DNA from: Fastidiosipila sp. | GTDB lineage: Bacteria > Bacillota > Clostridia > Saccharofermentanales > DTU023 | Direction: 5' to 3' | NCBI GenBank assembly: GCA_012837885.1 | Contig: DUQI01000071.1 | Span: 1 to 36,333 of the forward strand | Length of the DNA: 36,333 nucleotides | Shown here: one piece after another, positions 7,935 through 17,570 of the stretch | Layout: each line of letters begins with the position of its first letter | How positions within the stretch are numbered: position 1 is the stretch's first letter | Notes under the pieces: generated by a model | The model's input: the letters and a program-made list of their open reading frames with translations, nothing else | The model's database searches: none | Told to the model about the DNA's origin: nothing | Position numbers and translations under genes: made by a program

Positions 7935-9212
7935 CTAACTTGTCGCTTCTTCCGACATCTGATTCCGTTCCGGATCGCCTTTCGGCAAAAGCCAGGTCAG
8001 ACCGAAGCCGATCAAAAAGAGCGGCAAAATGCCGAGGATCGTCAGTCTCGGTTGTTTCGTCAGATCCGAGATGGCGGCCATAATCGCCGGTCCCATGATC
8101 GCCGCGAACTTGCCGAAGATATTGTAAAAGCCAAAAAACTCATTCGACTTCTCCTTCGGGATCATGCGGGCGAAATAACTTCGCGACAACGCCTGAATGC
8201 CGCCCTGGGCAAACGCGATCATGATGCCCAGGATAAACACATGCACGATCGAGTTCATGAAATAGGCGAACGAGACGCTGACGATATAGATCACGATGGC
8301 GACCCGGATCATGAAAAGCGTACCGAATCGCGTCGCCAGTTTGCCGAACAAAAGCGCAAACGGAAAGGCGACGACCTGAATCACGAGCAAGATGCCGAGT
8401 AGCAAGAACACGTCGAGTGAATCCTTGCCGAGCACCGAACGGGCATACGGTACGACCATTTTTATGATCGTGTCGACGCCGTCGATGTAAAAGAAATAGG
8501 CGAGCAAGAATAAGAAGACGTTTTTCAGTTTCCGGATATCGCGAAATGTCTGCGCGAGACGCCTGAAGCTGCCGAGCACAGGATTGGCCACCGGTTCGAT
8601 GTAAAAACGTTGTTTCACATTGCGCAAAAGCGGCACTGTGAAAAGGGCCCACCAGAGCGCCGTGATCGCAAACGAGATCTGATAGCCGATCAGTTGGTCC
8701 ATGCCGGAAAAATAGATCACGCCGAGGCAGATACCGAACGGAATGATACTCGCGATGTAGCCGTAGGCGAATCCTTTCGCTGACACCTGATCCATCCGCT
8801 CGTCACTTGTCACGTCGGTTAAAAACGCATCATAGAAGATGTTGGACCCGGCATAACCGATGGTGCTGATCACATAAATCCAAGCCAGCGTGACCCAATC
8901 GCCTTTCGGCACAAAAGCGAGTGCCACGGTCATCACCATGCCGAGCAGAGCGAAGAAGGCGAAAAAACGCTTCTTCTTATCCTTATAATCGGCGAACGTG
9001 CCGAGAATCGGACTGATGACCGCGACGATGATCGAGGCCAGCGAGCTGTAATAGCCGAGAATCATGTCATTGCCGGAATACATGCCGAGCACGATCGGAA
9101 ACAGCGCCGTCGTGATCGCCATGCTGTACGCCGACTCACCGCAGTCGTAAAGTATCCAGCTTCTCTCCCGTTTCCTCTCGGCTTTCAACGCCACTGCATC
9201 GGTGTCGCTCAC
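7935..9212 (-). CDS. UMF1/BtlA-type MFS transporter (Atg22-like)
   Basis: A 425-residue permease with about 12 hydrophobic segments. The N-terminal motif WILYDCGESAYS corresponds to the WxLYDWANSAF signature of the UMF1/Atg22-like (vacuole effluxer) family. A basic loop ADYKDKKKR after helix 2 matches the MFS loop 2-3 motif. The substrate is unknown; a related fungal protein exports amino acids from vacuoles. The GTG start at 9212 overlaps the kbl stop (GTGA) and has AAGGAG eight bases upstream. Its place after tdh and kbl suggests a role in threonine, glycine or related amino-acid transport, which is inference from context. Confidence 0.85.
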   Translation of the reverse strand: MSDTDAVALKAERKRERSWILYDCGESAYSMAITTALFPIVLGMYSGNDMILGYYSSLASIIVAVISPILGTFADYKDKKKRFFAFFALLGMVMTVALAFVPKGDWVTLAWIYVISTIGYAGSNIFYDAFLTDVTSDERMDQVSAKGFAYGYIASIIPFGICLGVIYFSGMDQLIGYQISFAITALWWALFTVPLLRNVKQRFYIEPVANPVLGSFRRLAQTFRDIRKLKNVFLFLLAYFFYIDGVDTIIKMVVPYARSVLGKDSLDVFLLLGILLVIQVVAFPFALLFGKLATRFGTLFMIRVAIVIYIVSVSFAYFMNSIVHVFILGIMIAFAQGGIQALSRSYFARMIPKEKSNEFFGFYNIFGKFAAIMGPAIMAAISDLTKQPRLTILGILPLFLIGFGLTWLLPKGDPERNQMSEEATS

Positions 9213-10390
9213 AGATTGAACTCCTTTTTAGCCAGGGCGAAGACCTCGACCGCTCGATCGAGTTCTTCTCTCGTATGGGCTGCAGAAATCTGGGTACGGA
9301 TTCTGGCCAGTCCCTCCGGCACGACCGGATACTTGAAGGCGATGACATAGACGCCGTGTTTAAACATGAAGTCGGCGACGTCGATCGCTTTCTTCGCATC
9401 GTAGACCATGACCGGCACGATCGCGTGTTCACCGGGAATCAGGTCCAGGCCGACTGCCGTCATCTTCTGTCTGAAATAGTCGGCGTTGTTTTTCACTTTG
9501 TCGACGAGACTCGTGTCGGCTTCGAGCATCGAAAGCACTTTCAGCGTCGCACCGCAGATCGCCGGCGCCAGCGTGTTCGAAAACAGATACGGACGGCTCT
9601 TTTGTCTCAGCCAATCGACGATATCCTGGCTTGCGGCGGTGAAACCGCCCGACGCACCGCCGAGCGCTTTGCCGAAGGTCGAGGTCAAAATATCGATCTT
9701 CCCCATCACGCCGCAGAGTTCGTGTGTACCGCGTCCCGTCTTTCCGACAAAACCTGAGGCATGACTGTCGTCGACCATGACGAGTGCGTTATACGCTTCG
9801 GCCAGTTCCACGATGCGGGCCAGATCGGCGATGATGCCATCCATTGAAAACACGCCGTCGGTTACGATCAGGCGTAGATTCGCGCCTTTTTCATCGGCTT
9901 CTTTTAGACAGCGCTCGAGATCTTCCATGTCGTTATTTTTATAACGGTAGCGCGAGGCCTTCGACAGGCGGACGCCGTCGATGATACTCGCATGATTTAA
10001 TGCGTCGGAGATGATCGCGTCGCCTTCTTCGAGCAGCGTTTCAAAAAGACCGCCGTTTGCGTCAAAACAAGACGAATAGAGGATCGCGTCGTCGAAGCCG
10101 AAAAAATCGGCGACTTTACGCTCCAGATCCTTATGGATCTGCTGCGTGCCGCAGATGAAGCGCACCGATGAGAGACCGAAACCGTTCGTATCGAGCGTCT
10201 GCTTCGCCGCTTCGACGAGCCTTGGATCGTTGCTTAAACCGAGATAGTTGTTCGCACACATATTGATCAGGCCGCTGTCTTTCGTCGTATCGATCGACGT
10301 GCCCTGAGGCGTCGTCAAGATCCGCTCTTCGGCATACGTACCGGCCTTTTTAATCTCATCTAATCTGTCTTTAAAACGTGTCGTTTTCAT
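9209..10390 (-). CDS. kbl: Glycine C-acetyltransferase (2-amino-3-ketobutyrate CoA ligase)
   Basis: A 393-residue PLP-dependent alpha-oxoamine synthase that cleaves 2-amino-3-ketobutyrate with CoA to glycine and acetyl-CoA, the second step of threonine degradation. Features are the CANNYLGL substrate/PLP region (45-52), LNHASIIDG with H133, DDSHASGF (207-214), and the Schiff-base lysine K241 in STFGKALGG. Length agrees with E. coli KBL. A longer frame begins at 10426, but the ATG at 10390 overlaps the tdh stop (ATGA), has GGGAGGA seven bases upstream, and gives the family N-terminus. Confidence 0.95.
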   Translation of the reverse strand: MKTTRFKDRLDEIKKAGTYAEERILTTPQGTSIDTTKDSGLINMCANNYLGLSNDPRLVEAAKQTLDTNGFGLSSVRFICGTQQIHKDLERKVADFFGFDDAILYSSCFDANGGLFETLLEEGDAIISDALNHASIIDGVRLSKASRYRYKNNDMEDLERCLKEADEKGANLRLIVTDGVFSMDGIIADLARIVELAEAYNALVMVDDSHASGFVGKTGRGTHELCGVMGKIDILTSTFGKALGGASGGFTAASQDIVDWLRQKSRPYLFSNTLAPAICGATLKVLSMLEADTSLVDKVKNNADYFRQKMTAVGLDLIPGEHAIVPVMVYDAKKAIDVADFMFKHGVYVIAFKYPVVPEGLARIRTQISAAHTREELDRAVEVFALAKKEFNL

Positions 10391-11457
10391 GCGTGTTTTT
10401 CCTCCCCGTCTCGCGCCGTCGTCCAATCCAGAATCACTTTACCGGACGTATTCGACATCATCGCCTCGAAGCCTTTTTCAAAATCTCTGAAATCATAGCG
10501 ATGCGTAATCAATTTCGAGACATCGAGTCCCGTCTGGATCATCGCCATCATCTTGTACCAGGTCTCGAACATCTCTCTGCCGTAGATACCCTGTATGGTC
10601 AGACCGCCGAAGATCATCTTGTTGAAATCCAAGGTCGTGCCCGGCTTTTGGAATCCGAGAAGTGCGAGTTTCCCGCCGCCCTTCATCGTTTTCACCATAT
10701 CGTTTAGCGCCTGCTGGGCGCCGCTCATCTCGAGTCCGACGTCAAAACCTTCGGTCATATGGAGCTCGGCCATGACTTCGGTCAAATCTTTTTCCTTGGC
10801 ATTGACCGCCGTCAGATTCGGCACGATCTTTTTGGCGAGTTCGAGCCGGAAATCGATGACGTCCGTCAAGACAACATGTCTCGCCCCGGCAAAGCGCGAG
10901 ACGGCAGCCGCCATGATACCGATCGGGCCGGCACCCGTGATCAATACGTCTTCGCCGAGCAAGGTGAATTTCAAGGCCGTGTGGACGGCATTGCCGAACG
11001 GATCGAAAATCGCCACCAGGTCATCGTCAATACCGTTCATGATCGGCACTACATTCTCCTGCGGTAACGCGAGGTATTCAGCGAATGCGCCGGAACGGTG
11101 CACACCGACACCGAGCGTATCTTTACAGAGGTGACGGTCACCGGCACGGCAGTTTCGGCAGACACCGCAGACGAGATGGCCTTCCCCCGAGACCCTCTCA
11201 CCGACTCTGATGCCTCTGACCATCTCACCGACGGCTTCTACTTCACCGACGTATTCGTGACCGATCGTCAGCGGCGGGTTGATATTCGCTTCGGCCCATT
11301 CATCCCAGCGATAAATATGGACGTCGGTGCCACAGATGGATGTTTTCTTGATCCGGATCAACACGTCGTTCGGACCGATCGACGGGATCGGGACGCGCGT
11401 CAGCGTCAGCCCTGGCGCAGCTTCTGTTTTTACGAGGGCGTACATCGATTCTTGCAT
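10387..11457 (-). CDS. tdh: L-threonine 3-dehydrogenase (zinc MDR family)
   Basis: A 356-residue medium-chain dehydrogenase that oxidises L-threonine to 2-amino-3-ketobutyrate with NAD+. Catalytic zinc ligands C42 ([10 protein letters not shown]), H67 and E68 (GHEYVGE) are present, as are the four structural-zinc cysteines C97, C100, C103 and C111 and the Rossmann motif [10 protein letters not shown]. Context with kbl in the same operon makes threonine the likely substrate rather than sorbitol or other polyols. The start has GAGGAGG six bases upstream. First gene of the tdh-kbl-UMF1 operon. Confidence 0.95.
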   Translation of the reverse strand: MQESMYALVKTEAAPGLTLTRVPIPSIGPNDVLIRIKKTSICGTDVHIYRWDEWAEANINPPLTIGHEYVGEVEAVGEMVRGIRVGERVSGEGHLVCGVCRNCRAGDRHLCKDTLGVGVHRSGAFAEYLALPQENVVPIMNGIDDDLVAIFDPFGNAVHTALKFTLLGEDVLITGAGPIGIMAAAVSRFAGARHVVLTDVIDFRLELAKKIVPNLTAVNAKEKDLTEVMAELHMTEGFDVGLEMSGAQQALNDMVKTMKGGGKLALLGFQKPGTTLDFNKMIFGGLTIQGIYGREMFETWYKMMAMIQTGLDVSKLITHRYDFRDFEKGFEAMMSNTSGKVILDWTTARDGEEKHA

Positions 11458-11496
11458 GAAAAGCCTCCTCTTGAAGGGAATGTTCTAGGTCTAACT

Positions 11497-11505
11497 ATTG
11501 TAACA
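11497..11505 (-). promoter_or_regulatory. Extended -10 promoter of tdh-kbl
   Basis: Minus-strand TG-T-TACAAT, an extended -10 element with no good -35 box. The predicted start is near 11490, about 33 nt before the tdh ATG. Confidence 0.5.
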
Positions 11506-11522
11506 TGTCGGCGCCTTTATCA

Positions 11523-11537
11523 CGGCCGTATCGGCCG
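11523..11537 (-). other. Stem-loop between yhaN-like gene and tdh
   Basis: CGGCCG-TAT-CGGCCG forms a GC-only 6-bp stem 19 bp after the yhaN-like stop codon. There is no T-tract, so it is not a classical terminator, though it could slow transcription or protect the 3' end. It lies immediately upstream of the tdh promoter. Confidence 0.45.
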
Positions 11538-11555
11538 GCAAACCGATCATGTTTC

Positions 11556-13889
11556 TTATGCTTTTTCAGTCACGTTCTGAGGCGGAAGCTCAATCACGAA
11601 GGCGCGTTCGCCGATCGTATCGATCACCCGCCGATCGCTCGTCAGATAGAGAATCTGACGCCCCTGATCGACTGATTCACCGCTCAGGACATGGAACGTG
11701 TGCTGCAGGCGTTTGGCATCGAGCTGCGACAGTGTCTCATCGAGAAACAAAGGCATCGTACCGATATCCTCGGAGATAACGGTCGAGAGCGCGAGCCGCA
11801 AGGAGAGATCGATCTGGTCGACCGTCGCACCGGAAAACGCCGCTTCTTCTCTCAACATGCCGTCTTCCGACTCCACCTGCACGTCGAACTGACGGCTGAT
11901 ATGGACCGAGCGGTAGCGGTTATCCGTCATCGCGGCCAGATAGGCCGATGCCAGATCGTTTAAGCGCGGTGCGAGCCGCATATCGATCTCGGTCACGGCG
12001 CGCTCGAGCCAGCCGTTCGCTTTATCGATGGCCGAGACCAGCGCGTTCGCCGTATCTCTTTCCTGCTCGATCCGCTGTAACTCGCGCATGATCTCGGTCT
12101 CTTCTTCGACAGCCCGTCCAGCCCAGGACAGGGCACTCGACAGTTCGGCCCTTTCGAGACGCAGCGCGTCCCGCTCTGCCGTCAATTCGGCCACCGCCTC
12201 CTGATCGAGTGTCAGGCCGCGCTGTTTTTGCACGCGCTCTCTCGCCTGCCGATAATCGTCCGGTTCGATGCCGTGTTCTCTGACGTATGCTTTCGCCGCT
12301 TCGACCCTTTGCCAGAACACCTCGGCCGGCTCATCATTCATTAGTTTTCTATACTGATTGGCTCGCGCCATATCGGCCGGCGTCAGCATCTGCTGGCGCA
12401 GACGATTTAAGGCAAAGCCGACATCTTCGAGCGGTATTTGGCCGCAGTACGGCGAAAGCTCGCGTTGCAGTTTCGCCGAAGCCGTTTCGAGATCGTATTC
12501 CAATTCATGGATCGAGCGCGTCAGTGTATCGTGGGCACGCTTGGCCGCTGAATACTGCTCCGCGACACGCTCTTTTAACGTGACCAATTGGTCGAGTTGA
12601 CTACTGATTTCCGCCCGTTCGGCGCGAAGTGTGTCGAGCACGGCACGGTGGCTGGCGATCGCCTTTTGTTCACGATTGTATTCGAAGAAAAGATACACAC
12701 CGGACGCGATGGTCAATAAGACGCCGGCGATCAAAAGCGGCGTGGATATACGGTTAGAGGCACCGACTGCGACGGCGATAACGAGCAAGACAAGGCCGAG
12801 TGCCACGCCTCCGATACCGGCGTAAAAGGCTGTCTTTGCCGTCTTTTTCGGTTTCGGCGGCCGTCTCGTTTGAAAATTCTCGACCTGGCGGTTGACTTTG
12901 ACGACGGCATCACTCAGATCGTCGTAATCAATCGCGAGGCGCGTGATCTCCCCTTGCTTTTCATCCTGCAGGCGACGCATCATCTTTCTTTCGTCGACCT
13001 TCTTGATCACAAGTTGGTGCAGATCAGTGAGGTCCGACAAGGTACGTATCGTAATCTCCTCGCCGAGCGGCGTGATTTCAATGCCGTGATGAGACGCTTC
13101 ATCGATCGTCGCTTCGGCATCGAGCGCGGCGACTTCGGCCGCACGGTATAAAAGATCGAGTGAACGTTCGAGCTCGTCTTGCTGCGTATGCTCAGCCAGT
13201 TGCGCATCGATCGCGGTCAAACGGCCATCGAGTTCCGCCAACGCCTGGGCGATTTCAGCCTTTTCCTGGTTGGCAAGCCGCGCCGTCTCCAGAGCATTCA
13301 ACCGTTCGGTGTAAGCCGCCTCGATCGCCGCCAACTTGCCGTTCTTACCGGTCAGATCGAGCCTGGCCCGTTTTAGATGCTGACCGACGGCATCGGCTCC
13401 ATGCGGTCCGTCCGTGTCTTCAAAGATGCGACCGGCAAGCTCCGCCGTCGCATCGACCGAAAGCGCTCTCTGACCGGCGAAGATCGTATTTAAGAATTCG
13501 GCTTCGCTGATCGCCAGCACAAAGAGACCGGGACGATCCGGATCCGTCAGTTCGACCGGTTCTCCGGTTGAGTCGATATAGAGACGTGTCTCATCCTCTT
13601 TTTTCTCAGCCCCGAAACGACGCTCCAGCCGGTAGGTGATCTGTTCGTGCGTAAAACGTATCGAACCGCCCATCGTCTCGGTGTGCCACGGTCGGTATTT
13701 TCTCCTCAGATCACGCTCGAGCGATGCATGCTTCCTACTGAAACCGTAGAACATCGCCCGCACAAATGCCATCAAGGTCGATTTACCCGATTCATTATCA
13801 CCGGCCAGAATATTGAGACCGGACTCAAGCGGAATCTTCAGCATCTCATGCCGGCCGAAGCCACGGATGAACAACTCGTGAATAATCAT
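11556..13889 (-). CDS. yhaN: YhaN-like AAA ATPase (SbcC/Rad50-type, membrane-inserted)
   Basis: A 777-residue SMC-like ATPase. Walker A is GDNESGKST near residue 35; the signature FSGATVDQIDLSLRLAL and Walker B MPLFLDETLSQLD are in the last 120 residues; two long coiled-coil stretches lie between. In the middle (about 345-405) are two hydrophobic segments, a known hallmark of YhaN as opposed to cytosolic SbcC. It is shorter than B. subtilis YhaN (about 960). It should act with the nuclease partner encoded just upstream in processing of DNA ends; the ATG overlaps the partner's stop (ATGA). The biological role in repair is poorly defined. Confidence 0.88.
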   Translation of the reverse strand: MIIHELFIRGFGRHEMLKIPLESGLNILAGDNESGKSTLMAFVRAMFYGFSRKHASLERDLRRKYRPWHTETMGGSIRFTHEQITYRLERRFGAEKKEDETRLYIDSTGEPVELTDPDRPGLFVLAISEAEFLNTIFAGQRALSVDATAELAGRIFEDTDGPHGADAVGQHLKRARLDLTGKNGKLAAIEAAYTERLNALETARLANQEKAEIAQALAELDGRLTAIDAQLAEHTQQDELERSLDLLYRAAEVAALDAEATIDEASHHGIEITPLGEEITIRTLSDLTDLHQLVIKKVDERKMMRRLQDEKQGEITRLAIDYDDLSDAVVKVNRQVENFQTRRPPKPKKTAKTAFYAGIGGVALGLVLLVIAVAVGASNRISTPLLIAGVLLTIASGVYLFFEYNREQKAIASHRAVLDTLRAERAEISSQLDQLVTLKERVAEQYSAAKRAHDTLTRSIHELEYDLETASAKLQRELSPYCGQIPLEDVGFALNRLRQQMLTPADMARANQYRKLMNDEPAEVFWQRVEAAKAYVREHGIEPDDYRQARERVQKQRGLTLDQEAVAELTAERDALRLERAELSSALSWAGRAVEEETEIMRELQRIEQERDTANALVSAIDKANGWLERAVTEIDMRLAPRLNDLASAYLAAMTDNRYRSVHISRQFDVQVESEDGMLREEAAFSGATVDQIDLSLRLALSTVISEDIGTMPLFLDETLSQLDAKRLQHTFHVLSGESVDQGRQILYLTSDRRVIDTIGERAFVIELPPQNVTEKA

Positions 13890-15091
13890 GGTCGACGCTC
13901 CCTGAAGAACCGTTCGAGATCGATCGGACCATCGAAGGCCGAAAGACCGAGATCGAGGGCTAGTTCGTGTTCACGATCGATCGTCAGGGCGCGCTTACTC
14001 TGCCGCAAAAACGCGCCTTTCACACTGTGTTCCCGTTCCATCTCCGGGTCGAAAGGCGCGGTCGAGAGATCGCGCAGCTCGACGTACAGATGATCCGGCT
14101 CGAGATGCGCCAAAAGCTGATTGATGGACGGGCGGTAATCGCCGTAGTCACCGACCAGGGTGATCCGCCACAGCGCATCTTCCTTTTTCACGTCGAGTTC
14201 GGCTGCCGCGAGATCCATATCGGATGCAATATCGGCCGCTGAAAAGCCGGCACCTTTACGTTTAACATCGATCTTGATAAACGGATGCCGATCGAGCGGA
14301 ATAAAGGTCAACTGAGGACCGACGTCGATCAGTTGGACCTGCGGCGGAAAGGGGACCGCCAGCGTCGACAGATGTTTGCTCAGTGAAACGAGATAGACAC
14401 CCATCCGTCCCGTCTCATCAAATCCCCTGCCACGCCACGTGCCGGCATAGGCAGCCTGAGGATAAGGCCAACCCGGTTCTTCCTGCAGTCTTTTATGTAC
14501 GTGGCCGAGAGCAGCGTAGTCGAGGTGCGGAATCGTCAAGAGACGTTTTCTAATCGGGTTATAGTAGGTGATCTGTCCGTCGGAGACGACGTCACCGTGC
14601 AGACAGAGCACATTGATCTGCTTGTCATTCAAGGCCGGGCGGAGCTCATCGATCAGGGCGACTTTTTCCGTTTTAGCGGAAAAAGCCCGACCGAAAAAAG
14701 CGGCTCTTTTGCCTTTCAGCTCAACCCGCTCCGTCTCGCTGCCGAAGATTATGGTCCGCTCGGGCCAGGAGGTATCATTCCAGACCGAGTCAGGCCAGAT
14801 CGGATCGTGATTACCCGGTGAGATGAAAACATAGATGCCGGCATCGTCGAGACGATAGAGCGCGTCTTGCAAGAGACGCACCGTCTCTTTTTCCGGACGG
14901 TCATGCTCGAAGACGTCGCCGGCGAGAATGAGGGCATCGACTTTTTCATTAATACAACAATCGACGAGTCGCGCCATCTGACGCGACTCGTCTTGTTTCA
15001 GTGTATATCTGACCGTAGCCGGCAGACCGGCAAACGCATATCCGAGATGCAGATCGGCCGCATGAATCAGGCGGAGCGCATGCTGCAACAA
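13886..15091 (-). CDS. yhaO: YhaO-like metallophosphoesterase (SbcD/Mre11-type nuclease)
   Basis: A 401-residue predicted Mn2+-dependent DNA exonuclease. The calcineurin-type motifs are all present: D and H in HAADLHLG, GDVFEH, GNHD, LHGD and GHVH. The N-terminal catalytic domain spans about 1-230; the rest is the capping and partner-binding region. The start is TTG at 15091 (or the adjacent TTG at 15088), supported by TAGGAG six bases upstream; no ATG fits. It begins 9 bp after the nfnAB stop, so it is probably co-transcribed with it, an unexpected partner. Confidence 0.9.
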   Translation of the reverse strand: MLQHALRLIHAADLHLGYAFAGLPATVRYTLKQDESRQMARLVDCCINEKVDALILAGDVFEHDRPEKETVRLLQDALYRLDDAGIYVFISPGNHDPIWPDSVWNDTSWPERTIIFGSETERVELKGKRAAFFGRAFSAKTEKVALIDELRPALNDKQINVLCLHGDVVSDGQITYYNPIRKRLLTIPHLDYAALGHVHKRLQEEPGWPYPQAAYAGTWRGRGFDETGRMGVYLVSLSKHLSTLAVPFPPQVQLIDVGPQLTFIPLDRHPFIKIDVKRKGAGFSAADIASDMDLAAAELDVKKEDALWRITLVGDYGDYRPSINQLLAHLEPDHLYVELRDLSTAPFDPEMEREHSVKGAFLRQSKRALTIDREHELALDLGLSAFDGPIDLERFFRERRP

Positions 15092-15100
15092 GGAACGCTC

Positions 15101-17386
15101 CTAGGCCGAGGCGTCTTCGTTCGCTTTGATGTAGCGATCGATCGAAGCGGCGGCGGTCTTTCCGGCACCCATCGCCTGAATGACCGTGGCGGCACCGGTA
15201 ACGGCGTCACCACCGGCAAAGACACCAGGTTTCGAGGTGGCCATCGTCTCTTCATCGACGATGATACCGCCCCAGAAATGTGTCTCGAGATCAGGCGTCG
15301 TGTCACGTAAGAGCGGATTCGGCGACTGCCCGATCGCGATGATCACGGTGTCGACCGGCAACTCTTCTTCGGTGCCTTCGAGCGGTACGGGGCGACGTCT
15401 GCCCGATTCGTCCGGTTCGCCCTGTCCCATCTTCTGGATAATAAGTCCCGTCACCCAGCCTTCATCGTTGCCTTGGATCGAGACCGGATTATAGAGGTTT
15501 TTGAATTCGATACCCTCTTCACCGGCGTGCGCGACTTCCTCGATTCTCGCCGGCATATCTTCTTTCGCCCGGCGGTAGACGACCGTCACCGTCTTGGCGC
15601 CGAGACGCTTGGCCGAACGCGCCGCGTCCATCGCGACGTTACCGCCGCCGATCACGGCCACGTGTTCACCGACGAACACCGGCGTATCGACATGTGGGAA
15701 TTGATACGCTTTCATCAGGTTGATGCGCGTCAGGAACTCATTCGCCGAGTAGACGGCGTTCAGGTTCTCACCGGGGATATGGAGGAAGGACGGCAGTCCC
15801 GCACCGGAGCCGATAAAGATCGCTTCATATCCTTCGGAGAGCAGTTCGTCGAGTGAGTTGACGCGGCCGACGACCATGTTCGTCCGGATATCGACGCCGA
15901 GCCTTTTCAGCATGGAGATCTCTTTTTGCACCAGTTTTTTCGGTAAACGGAATTCCGGAATACCGTACATCAAGACGCCGCCGGTGACATGAAGCGCTTC
16001 AAAAACGGTCACCTCGTAGCCCATTTTGGCGAGGTCACCGGCACAGGTCAGACCGGCCGGGCCGGAACCGATGATGGCGACTTTATGACCGTTTTTCTCA
16101 ATATCAAAGGTCTGGTCTTCGGCGTGGTCCATGTGCCAGTCGGCGACGAAGCGCTCGAGGCGCCCGATCGCGACCGGTTGTCCTTTGAATCCCCTGACGC
16201 ACAGTTCTTCACACTGCACTTCCTGCGGACAGACACGTCCGCAGACGGCCGGCAGGCCGTTCGTATCGGTGATCAGCTCATACGCTTTTTCAAAGTCGCC
16301 GAGATACACCTGATTGATGAAATCAGGGATGTTGACCATGACCGGACAGCCTTTGACGCAGGGGCGATGCTTACAGTTCAAGCAGCGGGACGCTTCTTCC
16401 ATCGCCATTGGCGGTGTATACCCCTGCTCGACTTCGAGGAAGTTCGTCTGGCGTTCAGCCGGATCCTGCGTCGGCATCGGTACCTTTTCAAGACTCATGT
16501 TCGGCCGCGGCAGCTTCTTATGTTCTTTCTCACCGGTCAGATTGCAGATCGCTTCAAACTGATCGCGCTCGGCGCGATGGTACATCTTGCCGCGCCGCAT
16601 CGCCTCTTCGAAATTGACGAGATGACCGTCGAAGTCGGGGCCGTCGACGCAGGCGAACTTCGTCTCGCCATCGACGGAGAGACGACAGCCGCCGCACATA
16701 CCGGTGCCGTCGATCATGATCGTATTCATCGACACGATAGTCGGAATGTCATACTTCTTCGTCAGTTCGGAGACGACCTTCATCATGATCAGCGGACCGA
16801 CGGCGATGACCAGATCGTATTGGATGCCTTCGTCGATACGCTGTTGCAGGATGTCGGAGACGAATCCCTTGACGCCGTTCGAGCCGTCATCGGTCGTGAC
16901 GTACAGATTGTCGGAGCACTCGCGCATCTCGTCTTCCAAAATGACCAGATCCTTATTGCGATAGCCGGCGATAATGTCGACCTTTGCCCCGATCTCATGC
17001 AGACGCTTAGCCTGCGGCCAGGCGATCGCTGCACCGAGTCCGCCGCCGATTACGGCGACTTTCTTACCGGCATAATCATCCAATTCCGACGCTTTGCCGA
17101 GCGGTCCGACAAAGTCGGCAATCGTATCGCCGACATTCTTTTCGGACAAAAGTCTGGTGCTCTTCCCGACGATCTGCGCGATGATCATGACATTGCCGGT
17201 CTCCTTATTCGTTCCGGCGATGGTCAGCGGGATCCGCTCACCGTCTTCGTCGATGCGGAAGATAATAAACTGTCCAGGCTTGGCTTTCGCCGCGATGTGT
17301 GGCGCCGCAATCTCCATCATGACGACACTGTCGTTCAAGAATCGTTTACTTGCGACGGTAAAAACAGTGGAACGTAAATCTCTCAT
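15101..17386 (-). CDS. nfnAB: Fused NfnA-NfnB transhydrogenase (SudBA-type; GltA-like)
   Basis: A 761-residue fusion. Residues 1-285 resemble NfnA/SudB: FAD domain, NAD domain with VIGGGLGAA, and the 2Fe-2S loop with D226, C231, C234 and C246. Residues about 300-761 resemble NfnB/GltA: two N-terminal 4Fe-4S sites (CLNCKHRPCVKGCP and CGRVCPQEVQCEELC), FAD motif GSGPAGL, NADPH motif GGGNVAMDAARSAKRLGA and C-terminal GGDAVTGAATV. Nfn enzymes couple NADH, NADPH and ferredoxin by flavin bifurcation. Databases often call this fusion a dihydroorotate dehydrogenase subunit/glutamate synthase; no pyr or glt partner is here. An open frame continues to 17461, but a TATAAT box at 17394-17399 sits inside it and the ATG at 17386 follows by seven bases, so that start is chosen. 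Confidence 0.88.
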   Translation of the reverse strand: MRDLRSTVFTVASKRFLNDSVVMMEIAAPHIAAKAKPGQFIIFRIDEDGERIPLTIAGTNKETGNVMIIAQIVGKSTRLLSEKNVGDTIADFVGPLGKASELDDYAGKKVAVIGGGLGAAIAWPQAKRLHEIGAKVDIIAGYRNKDLVILEDEMRECSDNLYVTTDDGSNGVKGFVSDILQQRIDEGIQYDLVIAVGPLIMMKVVSELTKKYDIPTIVSMNTIMIDGTGMCGGCRLSVDGETKFACVDGPDFDGHLVNFEEAMRRGKMYHRAERDQFEAICNLTGEKEHKKLPRPNMSLEKVPMPTQDPAERQTNFLEVEQGYTPPMAMEEASRCLNCKHRPCVKGCPVMVNIPDFINQVYLGDFEKAYELITDTNGLPAVCGRVCPQEVQCEELCVRGFKGQPVAIGRLERFVADWHMDHAEDQTFDIEKNGHKVAIIGSGPAGLTCAGDLAKMGYEVTVFEALHVTGGVLMYGIPEFRLPKKLVQKEISMLKRLGVDIRTNMVVGRVNSLDELLSEGYEAIFIGSGAGLPSFLHIPGENLNAVYSANEFLTRINLMKAYQFPHVDTPVFVGEHVAVIGGGNVAMDAARSAKRLGAKTVTVVYRRAKEDMPARIEEVAHAGEEGIEFKNLYNPVSIQGNDEGWVTGLIIQKMGQGEPDESGRRRPVPLEGTEEELPVDTVIIAIGQSPNPLLRDTTPDLETHFWGGIIVDEETMATSKPGVFAGGDAVTGAATVIQAMGAGKTAAASIDRYIKANEDASA

Positions 17387-17423
17387 ATCGCCGATTATAG
17401 CCAATTCGCAAGTGAACTGTAAA
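17387..17423 (-). promoter_or_regulatory. Strong promoter giving a leaderless nfnAB mRNA
   Basis: Minus-strand TTTACA (17418-17423), 18-bp spacer, TATAAT (17394-17399), then seven bases and the ATG at 17386. The start point should fall on or one base before the ATG. No Shine-Dalgarno site exists. Confidence 0.65.
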
Positions 17424-17499
17424 TTGATCAGGACCGTCTTTGGCGGTTCTAACGAAAACATGTGCTGCTGAAATAAAAATTATCGCATGAACATTCAGC

Positions 17500-17511
17500 A
17501 TTATGCATAAT
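17500..17511. promoter_or_regulatory. 12-bp palindrome at the putP promoter (possible operator)
   Basis: ATTATGCATAAT is a perfect palindrome that abuts and overlaps by one base the putP -35 box, and lies about 80 bp upstream of the divergent nfnAB promoter. The position suits a repressor or activator site. No regulator can be assigned. Confidence 0.35.
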
Positions 17512-17539
17512 TGACCTGAAGCGTTTCACAGCATACAAT
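17511..17539 (+). promoter_or_regulatory. Promoter of putP
   Basis: TTGACC (17511-17516), 17-bp spacer, TACAAT (17534-17539). The start is expected near 17546, giving a leader of about 25 nt with a TGAGGAG Shine-Dalgarno sequence. Confidence 0.75.
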
Positions 17540-17570
17540 GCGTTAACCACATTTTGAGGAGAACATGCGT

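Noticed and set aside
15989-17377. Long rightward open frame of 462 codons opposite nfnAB
   Set aside because: Antisense shadow caused by codon bias in GC-rich DNA; composition is rich in D, H and R as in the other shadows.
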